This document shows positions 25,007-34,420 of a stretch of DNA of 64,000 nt, piece by piece (positions within the stretch are counted from its first letter, which is position 1; every line of letters starts with the position of its first letter). Below the pieces are notes generated by a model, which saw nothing but the letters and a program-made list of their open reading frames with translations, ran no database searches and was not told where the DNA came from. Position numbers and translations under genes: made by a program. This DNA is from RBG-16-66-20 sp049651845 (lineage in GTDB: Bacteria > Pseudomonadota > Gammaproteobacteria > Burkholderiales > SG8-39): positions 48,324 through 112,323 of the forward strand of contig JBASCW010000049.1 in the NCBI GenBank assembly GCA_049651845.1, in the 5' to 3' direction.

Positions 25007-26308
25007 TCACATTCCTGCATTATTCCCCGGCACCTGGGCACTGCTGCCTTGCACCAACCTAACATCGTGTCGCGGATAGGGAATTTCAATCCCGGCGGCC
25101 GAAAATCTTTCCAGCAAGGCGACGCTCAGGTCGGAGCGCACGTTCTGGCTGCCGGCCTCCGGATCCTCGATCCAGAACCCGAGCTCGAGATCCACGCCGC
25201 TGTCGGCGAGCTCCAGCACCTGCGCGGTCGGTTCGGGATCCTCCAGCACGCGCCGGTGCGCGCGCGCCAACTCCAGCATGATCGCAAAAGCCCGATTCAG
25301 ATCCGTGCCGTAGGCCACCCGCACGCGCACGGCCAGGCGCACGCGCCGGTCCGAGTACGAATGGTTCAACACCGTCGTCGTGACCAGCGTGTCGTTCGGG
25401 ATGATCGCCTCGATGCCCGTGAGCGAGCGCATCACCACGTAGCGGGTCGTGATGCGGGTCACCTGGCCGTGCTGGCCGTCGGCGGTGATCAGGTCGCCCA
25501 GCCGGATCGAGCGATCGAGCAGGATGATGAAGCCCGACAGGTAGTTCGAGGCGATCTTCTGCAGGCCGAAGCCCAGGCCCACGCCGAGCGCGCCGCCGAA
25601 GACCGACAGCACCGTGAGATCCACGCCGATGAGCGGCAGCACCATGAGCACCGCGACTACCAGCAGCAGCGCCTTGGCGAGTCGCGCAAACACTGCACGC
25701 AGGCTGCTGTCCAGGCTCTGGGCGCGCATCAGCCGCGCCTCCACCGCGGCGCCCGCCCAGAGCGCCGCCAGCACCGTAATCGCCACCCAGACCACTGCGC
25801 TCAGCAGCGTCCACAACGAGAGGCTGTGCTTGCCCGCGCTGAACTCGATTTCGCGCAACCAGCGCACGATCTCCGGCAGCAGGCCCGTGAGGTGCAGCGC
25901 GAGCCCGATCCAGACCAGCGTCGCGATACTGCGCTCGAACGCCTCGAGCCAGGCGCTGTGCGAGAAGGCGATGCGCAGCAGGTAGATCGCGAAGCGGATG
26001 CCCGCGAGCGCGCCGAACAGCGGGATTGCCACCGACAGCAGGTGCGTGTTGTGCCAATGCGAGAGCGCGGCGCGGCCCGCGAGCAGCAGCAAGGCCGCGA
26101 TCAGCGGGAACGCGACGCGGCGCGCGGCCGCGGCGCCGCGCTTGACCGCCTCGGCGCTCTCGTTGGGCGCGCGCCACTGCAGCAGCCGGCCGAGCCACCA
26201 TGCGAGGCCAGCGCACAGCGCGAGCACGGCCGCCTGCCAGAGGATCCCCGGCTGCTGGAGGTCCGACCACAGGTCCTGCAGGAGCCGGCCGATCTGGTTT
26301 TCCGTCAT
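25007..26308 (-). CDS. MscS-family mechanosensitive channel
   Basis: A 433-residue membrane protein with about five N-terminal helices and a C-terminal MscS core: the pore-lining TM3 (SVFGGALGVGLGFGLQKIASNYLSG in two parts) followed by the beta domain (IRLGDLI and GQVTRITTRYVVMRS) and the RVRVAYGTD segment. It would release solutes on hypo-osmotic shock. The ATG at 26308 is chosen because it precedes the first helix. Its start is divergent from the 26333 gene, 24 bases away. Confidence 0.88.
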   Translation of the reverse strand: MTENQIGRLLQDLWSDLQQPGILWQAAVLALCAGLAWWLGRLLQWRAPNESAEAVKRGAAAARRVAFPLIAALLLLAGRAALSHWHNTHLLSVAIPLFGALAGIRFAIYLLRIAFSHSAWLEAFERSIATLVWIGLALHLTGLLPEIVRWLREIEFSAGKHSLSLWTLLSAVVWVAITVLAALWAGAAVEARLMRAQSLDSSLRAVFARLAKALLLVVAVLMVLPLIGVDLTVLSVFGGALGVGLGFGLQKIASNYLSGFIILLDRSIRLGDLITADGQHGQVTRITTRYVVMRSLTGIEAIIPNDTLVTTTVLNHSYSDRRVRLAVRVRVAYGTDLNRAFAIMLELARAHRRVLEDPEPTAQVLELADSGVDLELGFWIEDPEAGSQNVRSDLSVALLERFSAAGIEIPYPRHDVRLVQGSSAQVPGNNAGM

Positions 26309-26332
26309 GGAGTTCGGGTAGTTTACCGAACC

Positions 26333-26995
26333 ATGCCCCCGCGCCTGGTGCTCCTGCTCTTTCTCCTCGCATGCGCGCCCGCGCATGCGGCGCGCCCGTT
26401 CGTCACGGACGACGCGCGCATCGTCGACAAGGACGGCTGCCAGGTCGAGACCTTCGTCAAGGACCAGCGGCGATTCAGCGAGAGCGAGTTCTGGTTCGTG
26501 CCGGCCTGCAATCCGTGGGGCGCGGAGCTCACCGCCGGCTACATCCGCGTCAACAGCGATCCGGCCGGCGACACGAACAGCGCGGTTTTCCAGGCCAAGA
26601 CGCTGCTCAAGCCCCTCGAGACCAACGGCGCGGGTTTCGCGCTGAGCCTCGGCACGTTCGCGGGCAACAAGATCGGCCCCTACGTCAACGGCATCGGCAG
26701 CTTGTCGCTCGCCGACGACCGCGTCGTGCTCCACGGCAATCTGGGCGCCATACGCGACAACGTCGCCAGGCTCTCGCGCTGGACCTGGGGCCTGGGCGGC
26801 GAAATCCTGCTCTTGGCGCCACGGATCTACGGCATCCTGGAAACCTACGGCCAGCGCGCCGACAAGCCGACGCTGCACACCGGCCTGCGCATCTGGGTCG
26901 TGCCGAACCGCGTGCAGGTGGACACCACGGTCGGGCTGCAGAACTCTGATCCCGAGCGCCGCTTCGGCACCGTCGGACTGCGCATCCTCTGGTAG
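26333..26995 (+). CDS. Exported protein of unknown function, probably an outer-membrane barrel
   Basis: A 220-residue protein with a signal peptide (cleavage near AHA, residue 19) and a mature part rich in alternating strands (GAGFALSLGTFAGN, WTWGLGGEILLL, VQVDTTVGLQNS). The sequence starts RPFVTDDARIVDKDGCQVE, resembling small betaproteobacterial outer-membrane proteins related to MetA/phenol-pathway transporters, and ends in a strand finishing with Trp (LRILW), as outer-membrane barrels often do. No substrate can be inferred. It is divergent from the MscS gene and convergent with rsmB. Confidence 0.65.
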   Translation: MPPRLVLLLFLLACAPAHAARPFVTDDARIVDKDGCQVETFVKDQRRFSESEFWFVPACNPWGAELTAGYIRVNSDPAGDTNSAVFQAKTLLKPLETNGAGFALSLGTFAGNKIGPYVNGIGSLSLADDRVVLHGNLGAIRDNVARLSRWTWGLGGEILLLAPRIYGILETYGQRADKPTLHTGLRIWVVPNRVQVDTTVGLQNSDPERRFGTVGLRILW

Positions 26996-28225
26996 TCAGG
27001 CCCTGCTGAAGACGGCCGCAAAGAAGCCGTCGGTGCCGTGCCGGTGCGGCCACAGGCGCAGGCGCTCGCCCGTGTCGAGGGGAATGCGCTGTGCAGCGAG
27101 CAGCTCGGCGCAGGAGATTGACTTGAATTCCGGATTGCTCGCGGCGAAGGCGTCCGCGACCGCCTCGTTCTCGTCGGGCAGGATGCTGCAGGTCGCGTAG
27201 ACCAGGCGCCCGCCCGGCTTCACGAGCTTTGCCGCCGCACCGAGGATGCGCGCTTGCTTGGCCGCGAGCTCGGCGATGGCGCCTTCGCCGTGGCGCCACT
27301 TCAGGTCGGGATTGCGCCGCAGCGTGCCGAAGCCGCTGCAGGGCGCGTCCACCAGCACGCGATCGAGCTTGCCCGCGAGGCGCTTGGCGCGGATGTCGTT
27401 CTCGCCCGAGAGCACGATCGGGTGCACGTTGGAGATGCCCGCGCGCGCGGCGCGCGGCGCGAGCTCGCGCAGGCGCTTCTCCGACACGTCCATCGCGTAG
27501 ACGCGTCCCGTGCCGTGCATCAGCATCGACAGGGCGAGCGTCTTGCCGCCAGCGCCGGCGCAGAAATCGGCCACCATCTCGCCGCGGCGCGGCGCGACCA
27601 GGTAGGCGAGCAGCTGGCTGCCCTCGTCCTGCACCTCGACGGCGCCGGCGAGGAACAATGCGTGCCGGTTGATCGCGGGCTTGCCGCGCATGCGGACTCC
27701 GGCAGGCGACAGATCCGTCGCGGCCGCCTCCGCGCCGAGCTCCGCCAGTGCGCGCTCGCGCGTGATCTTGTCCAGGTTGACGCGCAGGTCGAGCGGCGCC
27801 AGCGCGAGCAGCCCCTGCGCGATCGCCGCCGCCTCTTGCGCGCCGTACGCCGCTACGAGCCTCGCCCAGAGCCAGTCGGGCAGGTCGGCTTGCACCGCCG
27901 CCGGCTGATCGCGGCCCGCATGCGCCTTCACGCGCGCGGCAAGTTCGGCGTGCTCCCGCAGCGCGCGCGCCGAGACGCCGAAGACGCGCACCAGTGCGGC
28001 CACGATGAGATCGCGCGGCGCGGCGCTGCCCGCCGCCGCTTCCAGCGAGCGGCGCCGGCGCAGCACCGCGAACGCGCTTTCGGCGACAAAGGCGCGATCC
28101 TGCTGCCCGAGATTGCGGTGGCTCCGGAAGTAGGCCGACAGCGCCTGGTCCGCGGGCCGCGCGAACCTGAGCAGCTCCGCGAGCGCCGCCACCGCGTGCG
28201 CGAGCAAGGCGGGAGTCGGCCGCAC
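26996..28225 (-). CDS. rsmB: RsmB/NOP-family rRNA (cytosine-C5) methyltransferase
   Basis: A 409-residue SAM-dependent RNA methyltransferase: an N-terminal NusB-like domain (about 1-130), then the Rossmann core with FCAGAGGKTLAL (SAM binding), DAPCSGFGTLRRNPD (motif IV with the release Cys) and YATCSILPDEN (motif VI with the nucleophilic Cys). The start is GTG at 28225, eight bases after the DUF3108 stop. This is likely 16S rRNA m5C967-type modification, though paralogues exist in this family. Confidence 0.88.
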   Translation of the reverse strand: MRPTPALLAHAVAALAELLRFARPADQALSAYFRSHRNLGQQDRAFVAESAFAVLRRRRSLEAAAGSAAPRDLIVAALVRVFGVSARALREHAELAARVKAHAGRDQPAAVQADLPDWLWARLVAAYGAQEAAAIAQGLLALAPLDLRVNLDKITRERALAELGAEAAATDLSPAGVRMRGKPAINRHALFLAGAVEVQDEGSQLLAYLVAPRRGEMVADFCAGAGGKTLALSMLMHGTGRVYAMDVSEKRLRELAPRAARAGISNVHPIVLSGENDIRAKRLAGKLDRVLVDAPCSGFGTLRRNPDLKWRHGEGAIAELAAKQARILGAAAKLVKPGGRLVYATCSILPDENEAVADAFAASNPEFKSISCAELLAAQRIPLDTGERLRLWPHRHGTDGFFAAVFSRA

Positions 28226-28233
28226 GCCCGATG

Positions 28234-28866
28234 CTACTTCACCGCAATCTTGGCGGCGACCTGGTCGAGCTGCGTGCCGTCCTTGTCGACGACGAGGATG
28301 CGCACCGGCAGGTTCTGCCGGTCGGCGGCCAGCCAGACTTCGGTCACCTTGTCCTCGGGACGCTCGCGCTGCTTCACAAACTTGAGCGCGTCGAACTCGC
28401 CCGCCGGCGTCTTCACGCGCTCGCGGCCGGCTGGCTGGTAACTGTAGCGGCTCACGCGCTTGCCGTCGGCCACGCTCACCGCGACAACCTTGGCCGGTGG
28501 AGCGAAAGCGAAGCTCCAGGCCAAACTCAGCTGGTCTTGCTGCTCGAGGGTGGCCCCCTTGGGATCGAACTGCGCCTGCCGCGTATCTCGGCCCGTGCGC
28601 CGGTCCTCGAATTTGCGCGGCCGCAGGCCGTCGGCGACGATCGCGCCTTCGCTGATGCGCGTCGCGTCGCCCTTGAGCGCGAGCAGGCCCCTGCCCTTCC
28701 AGAGCTCGGTGAGCTTGTAGCTGCGCCCGTCGTGCTCGAGCTGGTGCGTCACCTCGGCCAGCGTCAGGCCGTTGCGCGAAAGCTCGTAGACCACCTCGAC
28801 GCGCTGCGGCGGCGCCGCCAGCGCGGCCGAGGCGCTAAACGCGATCAGAAAAAAGACATTGCGCAT
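28234..28866 (-). CDS. DUF3108 exported protein
   Basis: A 210-residue periplasmic protein with a short signal peptide (cleavage near ALA, residue 17). The DUF3108 pattern is visible in the middle (GLRPRKFEDRRTGRDTRQAQFD) and near the end (EVWLAADRQNLPVRI). Function is unknown; the family is usually next to purN in betaproteobacteria, as here. Its start overlaps the end of purN by 32 bases. Confidence 0.87.
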   Translation of the reverse strand: MRNVFFLIAFSASAALAAPPQRVEVVYELSRNGLTLAEVTHQLEHDGRSYKLTELWKGRGLLALKGDATRISEGAIVADGLRPRKFEDRRTGRDTRQAQFDPKGATLEQQDQLSLAWSFAFAPPAKVVAVSVADGKRVSRYSYQPAGRERVKTPAGEFDALKFVKQRERPEDKVTEVWLAADRQNLPVRILVVDKDGTQLDQVAAKIAVK

Positions 28867-29452
28867 GTCCGCCCTTGACGCTCACGCGCCCGTTGTCGAT
28901 GACCAGCCGGTCGTCGAGGAACCACCGGATTGCCCGCGGGTACACGACGTGCTCCTGGCGCAGCACGCGGTTGGACAGCGAGTCTGACGTGTCGTTCGCG
29001 AGCACCGGCACCGCCGCCTGGATCACGATCGGGCCGCCGTCGAGCTCTTCGGTCACGAAGTGCACCGTGCAGCCGTGCAGCTTGACGCCGGCGGCGAGCG
29101 CGCGCTCGTGCGTGTGCAGCCCGGCAAACGACGGCAGCAGCGACGGGTGGATGTTGAGCGAGCGCCAGCGGTAGTGCTCGACGTAGCCGGCCGTCACGAT
29201 GCGCATGAAGCCCGCGTGCACGACGAGGCGCGGCGAGAACGCGTCGATCTCGCGCACCAGCACCTCCTCGAAGGCTTCCCGGGTCGCATGGTCCCGGTGC
29301 GGGACGACGCGCGTGGCGATGCCGCGCTGCGCCGCGAGCGCGAGGCCGCCCGCACCCGCCACGTTGCTGATCACCGCCGACACCGGGATGCCCGCGTCGA
29401 GGATCGCCTGCAGGTTGCTGCCCCGGCCCGAGATGAGGACGACGACGGCCAT
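28835..29452 (-). CDS. purN: Phosphoribosylglycinamide formyltransferase
   Basis: A 205-residue enzyme of purine synthesis that transfers a formyl group from 10-formyl-THF to GAR. Signatures are VLISGRGSNLQAI at the N terminus, the catalytic NIHPSLLPSF segment and TEELDGGPIV with the catalytic Asp. The ATG at 29452 is three bases from the fumC stop. Gene order fumC-purN-DUF3108-rsmB is a compact minus-strand run. Confidence 0.95.
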   Translation of the reverse strand: MAVVVLISGRGSNLQAILDAGIPVSAVISNVAGAGGLALAAQRGIATRVVPHRDHATREAFEEVLVREIDAFSPRLVVHAGFMRIVTAGYVEHYRWRSLNIHPSLLPSFAGLHTHERALAAGVKLHGCTVHFVTEELDGGPIVIQAAVPVLANDTSDSLSNRVLRQEHVVYPRAIRWFLDDRLVIDNGRVSVKGGHAQCLFSDRV

Positions 29453-29454
29453 GC

Positions 29455-30837
29455 TCAGACCATGTCTTCGGGACGCACCCAGCGGTCGAAATCCTGCTCT
29501 TTCACGTAGCCCAGCGCGGCCGCGGCCGCGCGCAGCGTGCTGCCCTCCTTGTGCGCCTTCTTGGCGATCTCCGCGGCCTTGTCGTAGCCGATGTGCGGCG
29601 CGAGCGCGGTCACCAGCATCAGCGAGCGCTCGAGCTGCTCGGCGATGCGCGCCTGGTTCGGCCGGATGCCGCGCACGCAGTGCTCCTCGAAGCTCGCCAT
29701 GCCGTCGGTGAGCAGGCGCGCGCTCTGCAGGAAGGCGTGGATGATGAGCGGCTTGTAGACGTTCAGCTCCAAATGGCCGGAGGCGCCACCGACGTTGAGC
29801 GCGACGTCGTTGCCGAGCACCTGCACGCACAGCATGGTCAGCGCCTCGGCCTGGGTCGGGTTGACCTTGCCCGGCATGATCGAGCTGCCTGGCTCGTTCT
29901 CCGGCAGCGAGAGTTCGCCCAGCCCCGAGCGCGGACCGGAGGCGAGCAGGCGAATGTCGTTGGCGATCTTGGCGAGCGCCGCGGCGAGCGTCTTCAGCGC
30001 GCCGTGCGCGAATACCAGCGCCTCGTGGCCGGCAAGCGCGGCGAACTTGTTCGGCGCCGGCTCGAACGGCAGGCCGGCCATGCGCGCGATCTCCGCCGAG
30101 ACGCGCGCGCCGAAATCGGCGTGCGTGTTGAGGCCCGTGCCGACCGCGGTGCCGCCGATCGCCAGCTGGTACAGCCCTGGCATCACCGCCTCCAGCGCCT
30201 GGCGCGACTGCTCGAGCTGCGCCACGTAGCCCGAGAACTCCTGGCCGAGCGTGAGCGGCGTGGCGTCCTGCAGGTGCGTGCGGCCGATCTTCACGATCGG
30301 CTTGAAGGTGTCGCGCTTGGCGGCGAGCGACGCGGCGAGCCGGTCGAGCGCGGGAATCAGCTCCGAGCGCAGCGCGCGCGCCGCCGCCACGTGCATCGCC
30401 GTCGGAAACACGTCGTTCGACGACTGCCCGAGGTTCACGTCGTCGTTCGGGTGCAGCAGGCGCTTGGGGCCGCGCTCGCCGCCGAGGATCTCGGATGCGC
30501 GGTTGGCGAGCACCTCGTTGACGTTCATGTTGGACTGCGTGCCGGAGCCGGTCTGCCAGACCGAGAGCGGAAACTCCTCGTCGTGGCGGCCGGCGAGCAC
30601 CTCGTCGGCGGCGCGCGCGATCGCCTCGGCCTTCTTCGGGTCGAGCAGGCCGAGCGAGGCGTTCACGCGCGCGGCCGAGCGCTTGACCAGCGCAAGCGCG
30701 TGCACCACCGCGAGCGGCATGCGCTCGTTCGAGATGCGGAAAAAACGCCGGCTGCGCTCGGTCTGCGCGCCCCAGAGGCGGTCCGCCGGCACGTCGATCG
30801 GGCCGAAGGAGTCCTTCTCGCTGCGCGTGCCGCTCAA
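29455..30837 (-). CDS. fumC: Class II fumarate hydratase
   Basis: A 460-residue iron-independent fumarase converting fumarate and L-malate in the TCA cycle. The superfamily signature GSSIMPGKVN is intact, as are GSGTQSNMNVNE and the THLQDATP substrate segment. The start is TTG at 30837, 18 bases after the dps stop. It can support the TCA cycle under oxidative stress, which fits its position behind dps. Confidence 0.95.
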   Translation of the reverse strand: MSGTRSEKDSFGPIDVPADRLWGAQTERSRRFFRISNERMPLAVVHALALVKRSAARVNASLGLLDPKKAEAIARAADEVLAGRHDEEFPLSVWQTGSGTQSNMNVNEVLANRASEILGGERGPKRLLHPNDDVNLGQSSNDVFPTAMHVAAARALRSELIPALDRLAASLAAKRDTFKPIVKIGRTHLQDATPLTLGQEFSGYVAQLEQSRQALEAVMPGLYQLAIGGTAVGTGLNTHADFGARVSAEIARMAGLPFEPAPNKFAALAGHEALVFAHGALKTLAAALAKIANDIRLLASGPRSGLGELSLPENEPGSSIMPGKVNPTQAEALTMLCVQVLGNDVALNVGGASGHLELNVYKPLIIHAFLQSARLLTDGMASFEEHCVRGIRPNQARIAEQLERSLMLVTALAPHIGYDKAAEIAKKAHKEGSTLRAAAAALGYVKEQDFDRWVRPEDMV

Positions 30838-30856
30838 GGCCGGCCCAGCCGTCGCG

Positions 30857-31333
30857 CTACTTCTTCAGCAGGCTGCGCAGCATCCAGGCGTTCTTCTCGT
30901 GGATGTCCAGGCGCTGCGTGAGCAGGTCCAGCGTTGGCTGGTCGTTCGCCTCGTCGGCGAGCGGCAGCACCGAGCGCGCGGTGCGCGCGACGGCTTCTTG
31001 GCCGGTGATGAGCTCGGCCACCATCTTCTCGGCCTTGGGCACGCCCGCGCTCTCCTTGACCGTCGCCAGCTTCGTGTACTGGGCGTAGCTGCCCGGCGCG
31101 TAGTGGCCGAGCGCGCGGATGCGCTCGGCAATCGGGTCGATCGCGTTCCACTGCTCGGTGTACTGATCCATGAACATCACGTGCAGCGTCTGGAACATCG
31201 GGCCTTCCACGTTCCAGTGGAAGTTGTGCGTCTTCAGGTAGAGCAGATAGCTGTCGGCGAGCAGGCGCGAGAGGCCCGCCGCGATCGCCGCGCGGTGTTT
31301 CGGGGAAATCCCGGTATCCATCGGTTTTGCCAT
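30857..31333 (-). CDS. dps: Dps-family DNA-protecting ferritin-like protein
   Basis: A 158-residue mini-ferritin that oxidises and stores iron, limiting Fenton chemistry. The ferroxidase-site pattern is present: THNFHWNVEGP (about residues 35-46) and FMDQYTEQWNAIDPIAER. The ATG at 31333 follows GGGAG; a TTG two codons upstream is less likely. It precedes fumC. Confidence 0.93.
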   Translation of the reverse strand: MAKPMDTGISPKHRAAIAAGLSRLLADSYLLYLKTHNFHWNVEGPMFQTLHVMFMDQYTEQWNAIDPIAERIRALGHYAPGSYAQYTKLATVKESAGVPKAEKMVAELITGQEAVARTARSVLPLADEANDQPTLDLLTQRLDIHEKNAWMLRSLLKK

Positions 31334-31348
31334 GGCCAACTCCCGTGT

Positions 31349-32047
31349 TTATGGTAGATCAAAAAGCAGCGCTTCCGCGCCAGCGCCGTTCTCCAGCACC
31401 ACTTCGGCGATGCCGGTCATCTTGAGCGCGTCGCCCGCGCCGAGCGGCGTGCCATTGACCGTCAGCGAGCCGCGCGCGAGGTGCAGGTAGGCCCTGCGCC
31501 CCGCCGCGATCGGCAGCGCCGCGCGCTCGGCGCCGTCGAACAGCCCCGCGTACAGGCGCGCATCCTGGTGGATCGTCACCGAACCCCCGGCGCCGTCGGG
31601 CGAGGCGACCAGGCGCAGGCGGCCGCGCTTGGACGCGGCGTCGAAGTGCTTCTGCTCGTAGCCCGGCGCGATGCCGTGCACGCTCGGCTCGATCCAGATC
31701 TGCAGGAAATGCGTGATCCCCGCCTGGTCGTGGTTCATCTCGCTGTGCTGCACGCCGCGCCCGGCGCTCATGCGCTGCACGTCGCCCGGCACGATGGTCG
31801 AGCCGGTGCCCATCGAGTCGCGGTGCCCGAGCGCGCCCGCGAGCACGTAGCTGATGATCTCCATGTCGCGGTGGCCGTGGATGCCGAAGCCGGTGCCCGG
31901 CTGGATGCGGTCCTCGTTTATCACGCGCAGCGGGCCGAAGCTCATGTGCGCCGGATCGTGGTAGTCGGCGAACGAGAACGAATGCCAGGAGTCGAGCCAG
32001 CCGTGCTGCGCGTGGCCGCGCTCGGCGGCGCGCCGGATCTCGAGCAT
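31349..32047 (-). CDS. Pirin family protein (YhaK-like bicupin)
   Basis: A 232-residue bicupin. The N-terminal half holds the pirin metal-site pattern HGHRDMEI and GRGVQHSEMN, with the WLDSWHSFSFADYHDPAHM stretch typical of YhaK-like pirins. Some members are quercetin 2,3-dioxygenases; others sense redox state. The start is the ATG at 32047. It sits among redox-related genes (dps and thioredoxin). Confidence 0.88.
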   Translation of the reverse strand: MLEIRRAAERGHAQHGWLDSWHSFSFADYHDPAHMSFGPLRVINEDRIQPGTGFGIHGHRDMEIISYVLAGALGHRDSMGTGSTIVPGDVQRMSAGRGVQHSEMNHDQAGITHFLQIWIEPSVHGIAPGYEQKHFDAASKRGRLRLVASPDGAGGSVTIHQDARLYAGLFDGAERAALPIAAGRRAYLHLARGSLTVNGTPLGAGDALKMTGIAEVVLENGAGAEALLFDLP

Positions 32048-32057
32048 CGCCGGCGCC

Positions 32058-32474
32058 CTACCGGCCCGGCTGCGCCGGCCCGCCGAACCGAGGAGCGGCG
32101 ATCTCGCCGGACGCGGCGCTCTGCGCCGCGATCTCTGCATGCACTTTCGCCATGTCGAGCGCCTTGGCCTGCGTGAGCACCTGCTCGAGCGCCTGGCCGG
32201 GCAGCGCGCCCGCCTGCTGGAACAGGATCACCTTCTCGCGGAACACCATCAGCGTCGGAATCGAGCGGATGTTGAACGCCGCGGCGAGCTCCTGCTGCTC
32301 GTCGGAGTTGATCTTGGCGAACACCACGTCCGGGTGCGCCTCGGAGGCCTTCTCGAAGACCGGCGCGAAGCCGCGGCAGGGGCCGCACCACGGCGCCCAG
32401 AAATCCACGATGACCATCGGGTTGCCGTTCACCGTCTGCTCGAAGTTTTCCTTGGTCAGCTCGACCGTCGCCAT
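32058..32474 (-). CDS. Thioredoxin
   Basis: A 138-residue thioredoxin-fold protein with active site WCGPC (C30, C33), the cis-Pro segment IRSIPTLMVF and a C-terminal extension of about 30 residues beyond the classical fold. It reduces disulfides in the cytoplasm. It lies ten bases upstream of the pirin gene on the minus strand and diverges from gluQRS. Confidence 0.92.
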   Translation of the reverse strand: MATVELTKENFEQTVNGNPMVIVDFWAPWCGPCRGFAPVFEKASEAHPDVVFAKINSDEQQELAAAFNIRSIPTLMVFREKVILFQQAGALPGQALEQVLTQAKALDMAKVHAEIAAQSAASGEIAAPRFGGPAQPGR

Positions 32475-32539
32475 CGTCGCGTCCTTTGTGCGGAAACTAG
32501 CAGTGTATATTGGGCCGCAACCCCGGTCTTCAACCTCGC

Positions 32540-33425
32540 ATGCGCACCATCGGCCGTTTCGCGCCTTCGCCCACCGGCCCGCTGCATTTCGGCTCCCTGG
32601 TCGCCGCGCTCGCGAGCTGGCTCGACGCGCGGCGCGCGGGCGGCCACTGGCTGCTGCGCATCGAAGACCTCGACCGGCCGAGGGTCATGCCGTGCGCCAC
32701 CGACCAGATCTTGCGGCAGCTGGAAGCCCTGGGGCTCGCTTGGGACGGTCCTGTCGTTTATCAGAGTGCCCGGCATGATTCTTATGAGAGTTCGTTGCTA
32801 AAGCTGGCAGCGCACACCTATGCCTGCACCTGCTCCCGCAGGGAGCTCGAGGACTCCGCGCTCGCCATCGACGGCTCGCGCATCTATCCGGGCACCTGCC
32901 GCGGGGGTGTCGCGCCGGGAAAATCGGCCCGCGCGGTGCGCGTGCGCACGACGAACGACGAGATCCGCTTCATCGACCGCGTCCAGGGCGAGATTGCGCA
33001 GCGCGTTGAGACCCAGGTAGGCGACTTCGTGCTCAAGCGCGCCGACGGCGTCTACGCCTACCAGCTCGCGGTCGTCGTGGACGACGCCGCGCAGGGCGTC
33101 ACCGACGTAGTGCGCGGCGCCGACCTGCTCGACTCGACCGCGCGCCAAGTCCATCTGCAGCGCCTGCTGGGCTTGGCGACGCCGCGCTACCTGCACGTGC
33201 CGGTTGCGACGAACGCCGCGGGCGAGACTTGCCAAGCAGACCGCCGCGGGCGCTGCAGGCCCGGGCGACCTGCGGCAGGCTCTGCAGTTCCTCGGGCAGG
33301 CGGTCCCGGCGGGTCTCGCGCCGCGCGAGGCGCTCGACTGGGCACGGCAGCACTGGGACCCGGCCCGCGTTCCGCGCGTGCGCGCGCTCGCCGTCACGCC
33401 TTGCGCTGAGGCGCAATCACCGTAG
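32540..33425 (+). pseudogene. gluQ: Glutamyl-Q tRNA(Asp) synthetase, frameshifted
   Basis: GluQRS attaches glutamate to queuosine in tRNA(Asp). The first 229 or so residues are intact, including the HIGH-like APSPTGPLHFGSL and the zinc cysteines (CTCS and CRGG). At about 33226, in AACGCCGCGGGCGAGACTTG, the frame changes: the expected KLAKQT (KMSKS equivalent) and the C-terminal helix bundle continue in another frame to the TAG at 33423-33425. A loss of two bases (or gain of one) accounts for it. If read straight through, the product has a nonsense tail. It is either a true pseudogene or an assembly error. Confidence 0.8.
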
Positions 33426-34293
33426 CGAGCGATCCCAGCACGAAAGCGAGCGCCGTGTACTCCGGCCAGCCCGGACGCTCACCCAGGAACAGCATGCCGC
33501 TGAACACGCCGACCACAGGGATCACCAGCATGGAGAGCGAGAACACCGTCACCGAGACGCTGGTGGCGATCTTGATCCAGGCCCAGTGCGCCCAGGCGAA
33601 GGCGAGCAGCACGTTGTACGAAATCGCCAGCGCCGAGGTCAGGCGCAGGTCGGCCAGCTTGCCGACATCCTCGAACAGCAGCGCGCCGGCGTAGATCGGC
33701 ACGCCGCCCACCAGCATCAGCCAGGCGGTGAAGCCCGCCACCGGCGCGCGCACCGGGTACTTCTTCTGCAGGATGGTGCCGATTGCCCAGGTCACCGCGG
33801 CGCACAGCACGAGCAGCGCGCCGAGAGGCGCGCCCTGAATGCGATGGAACTCGTCCCAGACCAGCAGCGCCATGCCGACCATGCCGAGCGCAAGGCCGAG
33901 CAGCTTGCGCCCGGTGAGGCGCTCGCCCAGCAGCAGCACCGAGAGCGGGATCGACCAGGCGGGCATGGTGTAGGCGAGGATCGCGGCGCGCCCCGAAGGC
34001 AGCATCGTCAGGCCGTACACCACCAGCAGGTTCCAGCAGGTGATGTTGAAAAACGCGATCAGCGCCAAGCGCGGCCATTGATCGCGCGCAATGGCCAGCG
34101 GCTGGCCGCCCGCGCGCAGGAACGCGAACAGCACGCCCGAGCCGAGCCCCAGGCAGAGCGTGCGGAAGGTGAACGGGGCGACATCGGCAATCGCCACCTT
34201 CATCGCGGTCCAGTTGAAACCCCAGACCAGGGTGAGGCCGGCCAGCACCCACCAGAGACGCGCCGGGAGATGTTCCTGCGGGTTTCCTTTCAT
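33394..34293 (-). CDS. EamA/DMT-family transporter
   Basis: A 299-residue protein with ten predicted helices in two EamA repeats (LVWGFNWTAMKVAI in the first and LGERPGWPEYTALAFVLGS at the end of the second). DMT exporters move metabolites such as amino acids or nucleosides; the substrate is unknown. Its 3' end overlaps the end of the gluQRS reading frame by 32 bases on the opposite strand. Confidence 0.87.
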   Translation of the reverse strand: MKGNPQEHLPARLWWVLAGLTLVWGFNWTAMKVAIADVAPFTFRTLCLGLGSGVLFAFLRAGGQPLAIARDQWPRLALIAFFNITCWNLLVVYGLTMLPSGRAAILAYTMPAWSIPLSVLLLGERLTGRKLLGLALGMVGMALLVWDEFHRIQGAPLGALLVLCAAVTWAIGTILQKKYPVRAPVAGFTAWLMLVGGVPIYAGALLFEDVGKLADLRLTSALAISYNVLLAFAWAHWAWIKIATSVSVTVFSLSMLVIPVVGVFSGMLFLGERPGWPEYTALAFVLGSLATVIAPQRKA

Positions 34294-34386
34294 TTGTTAG
34301 TGTGTCCTAACTTCTAGATCAAGGCTTGCCGATTGAAACGATGTTGTGCGTCACGCCAAGAGAGTATGGTGCACTGCACAAAGTTC

Positions 34387-34420
34387 TTGACTTTTGAGGC
34401 CTTAGGCGTAGCATTGCAAT
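34387..34420 (+). promoter_or_regulatory. Promoter and possible PhaR operator of the phasin gene
   Basis: TTGACT (34387-34392), a 16-base spacer and TAGCAT (34409-34414) make a reasonable sigma70 promoter. The palindrome ATTGCAAT (34413-34420) and the TTGCTGCGGCGCA that follows overlap the expected start of transcription, where the PHB-responsive repressor PhaR binds in related bacteria. The operator assignment is inference. Confidence 0.5.
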
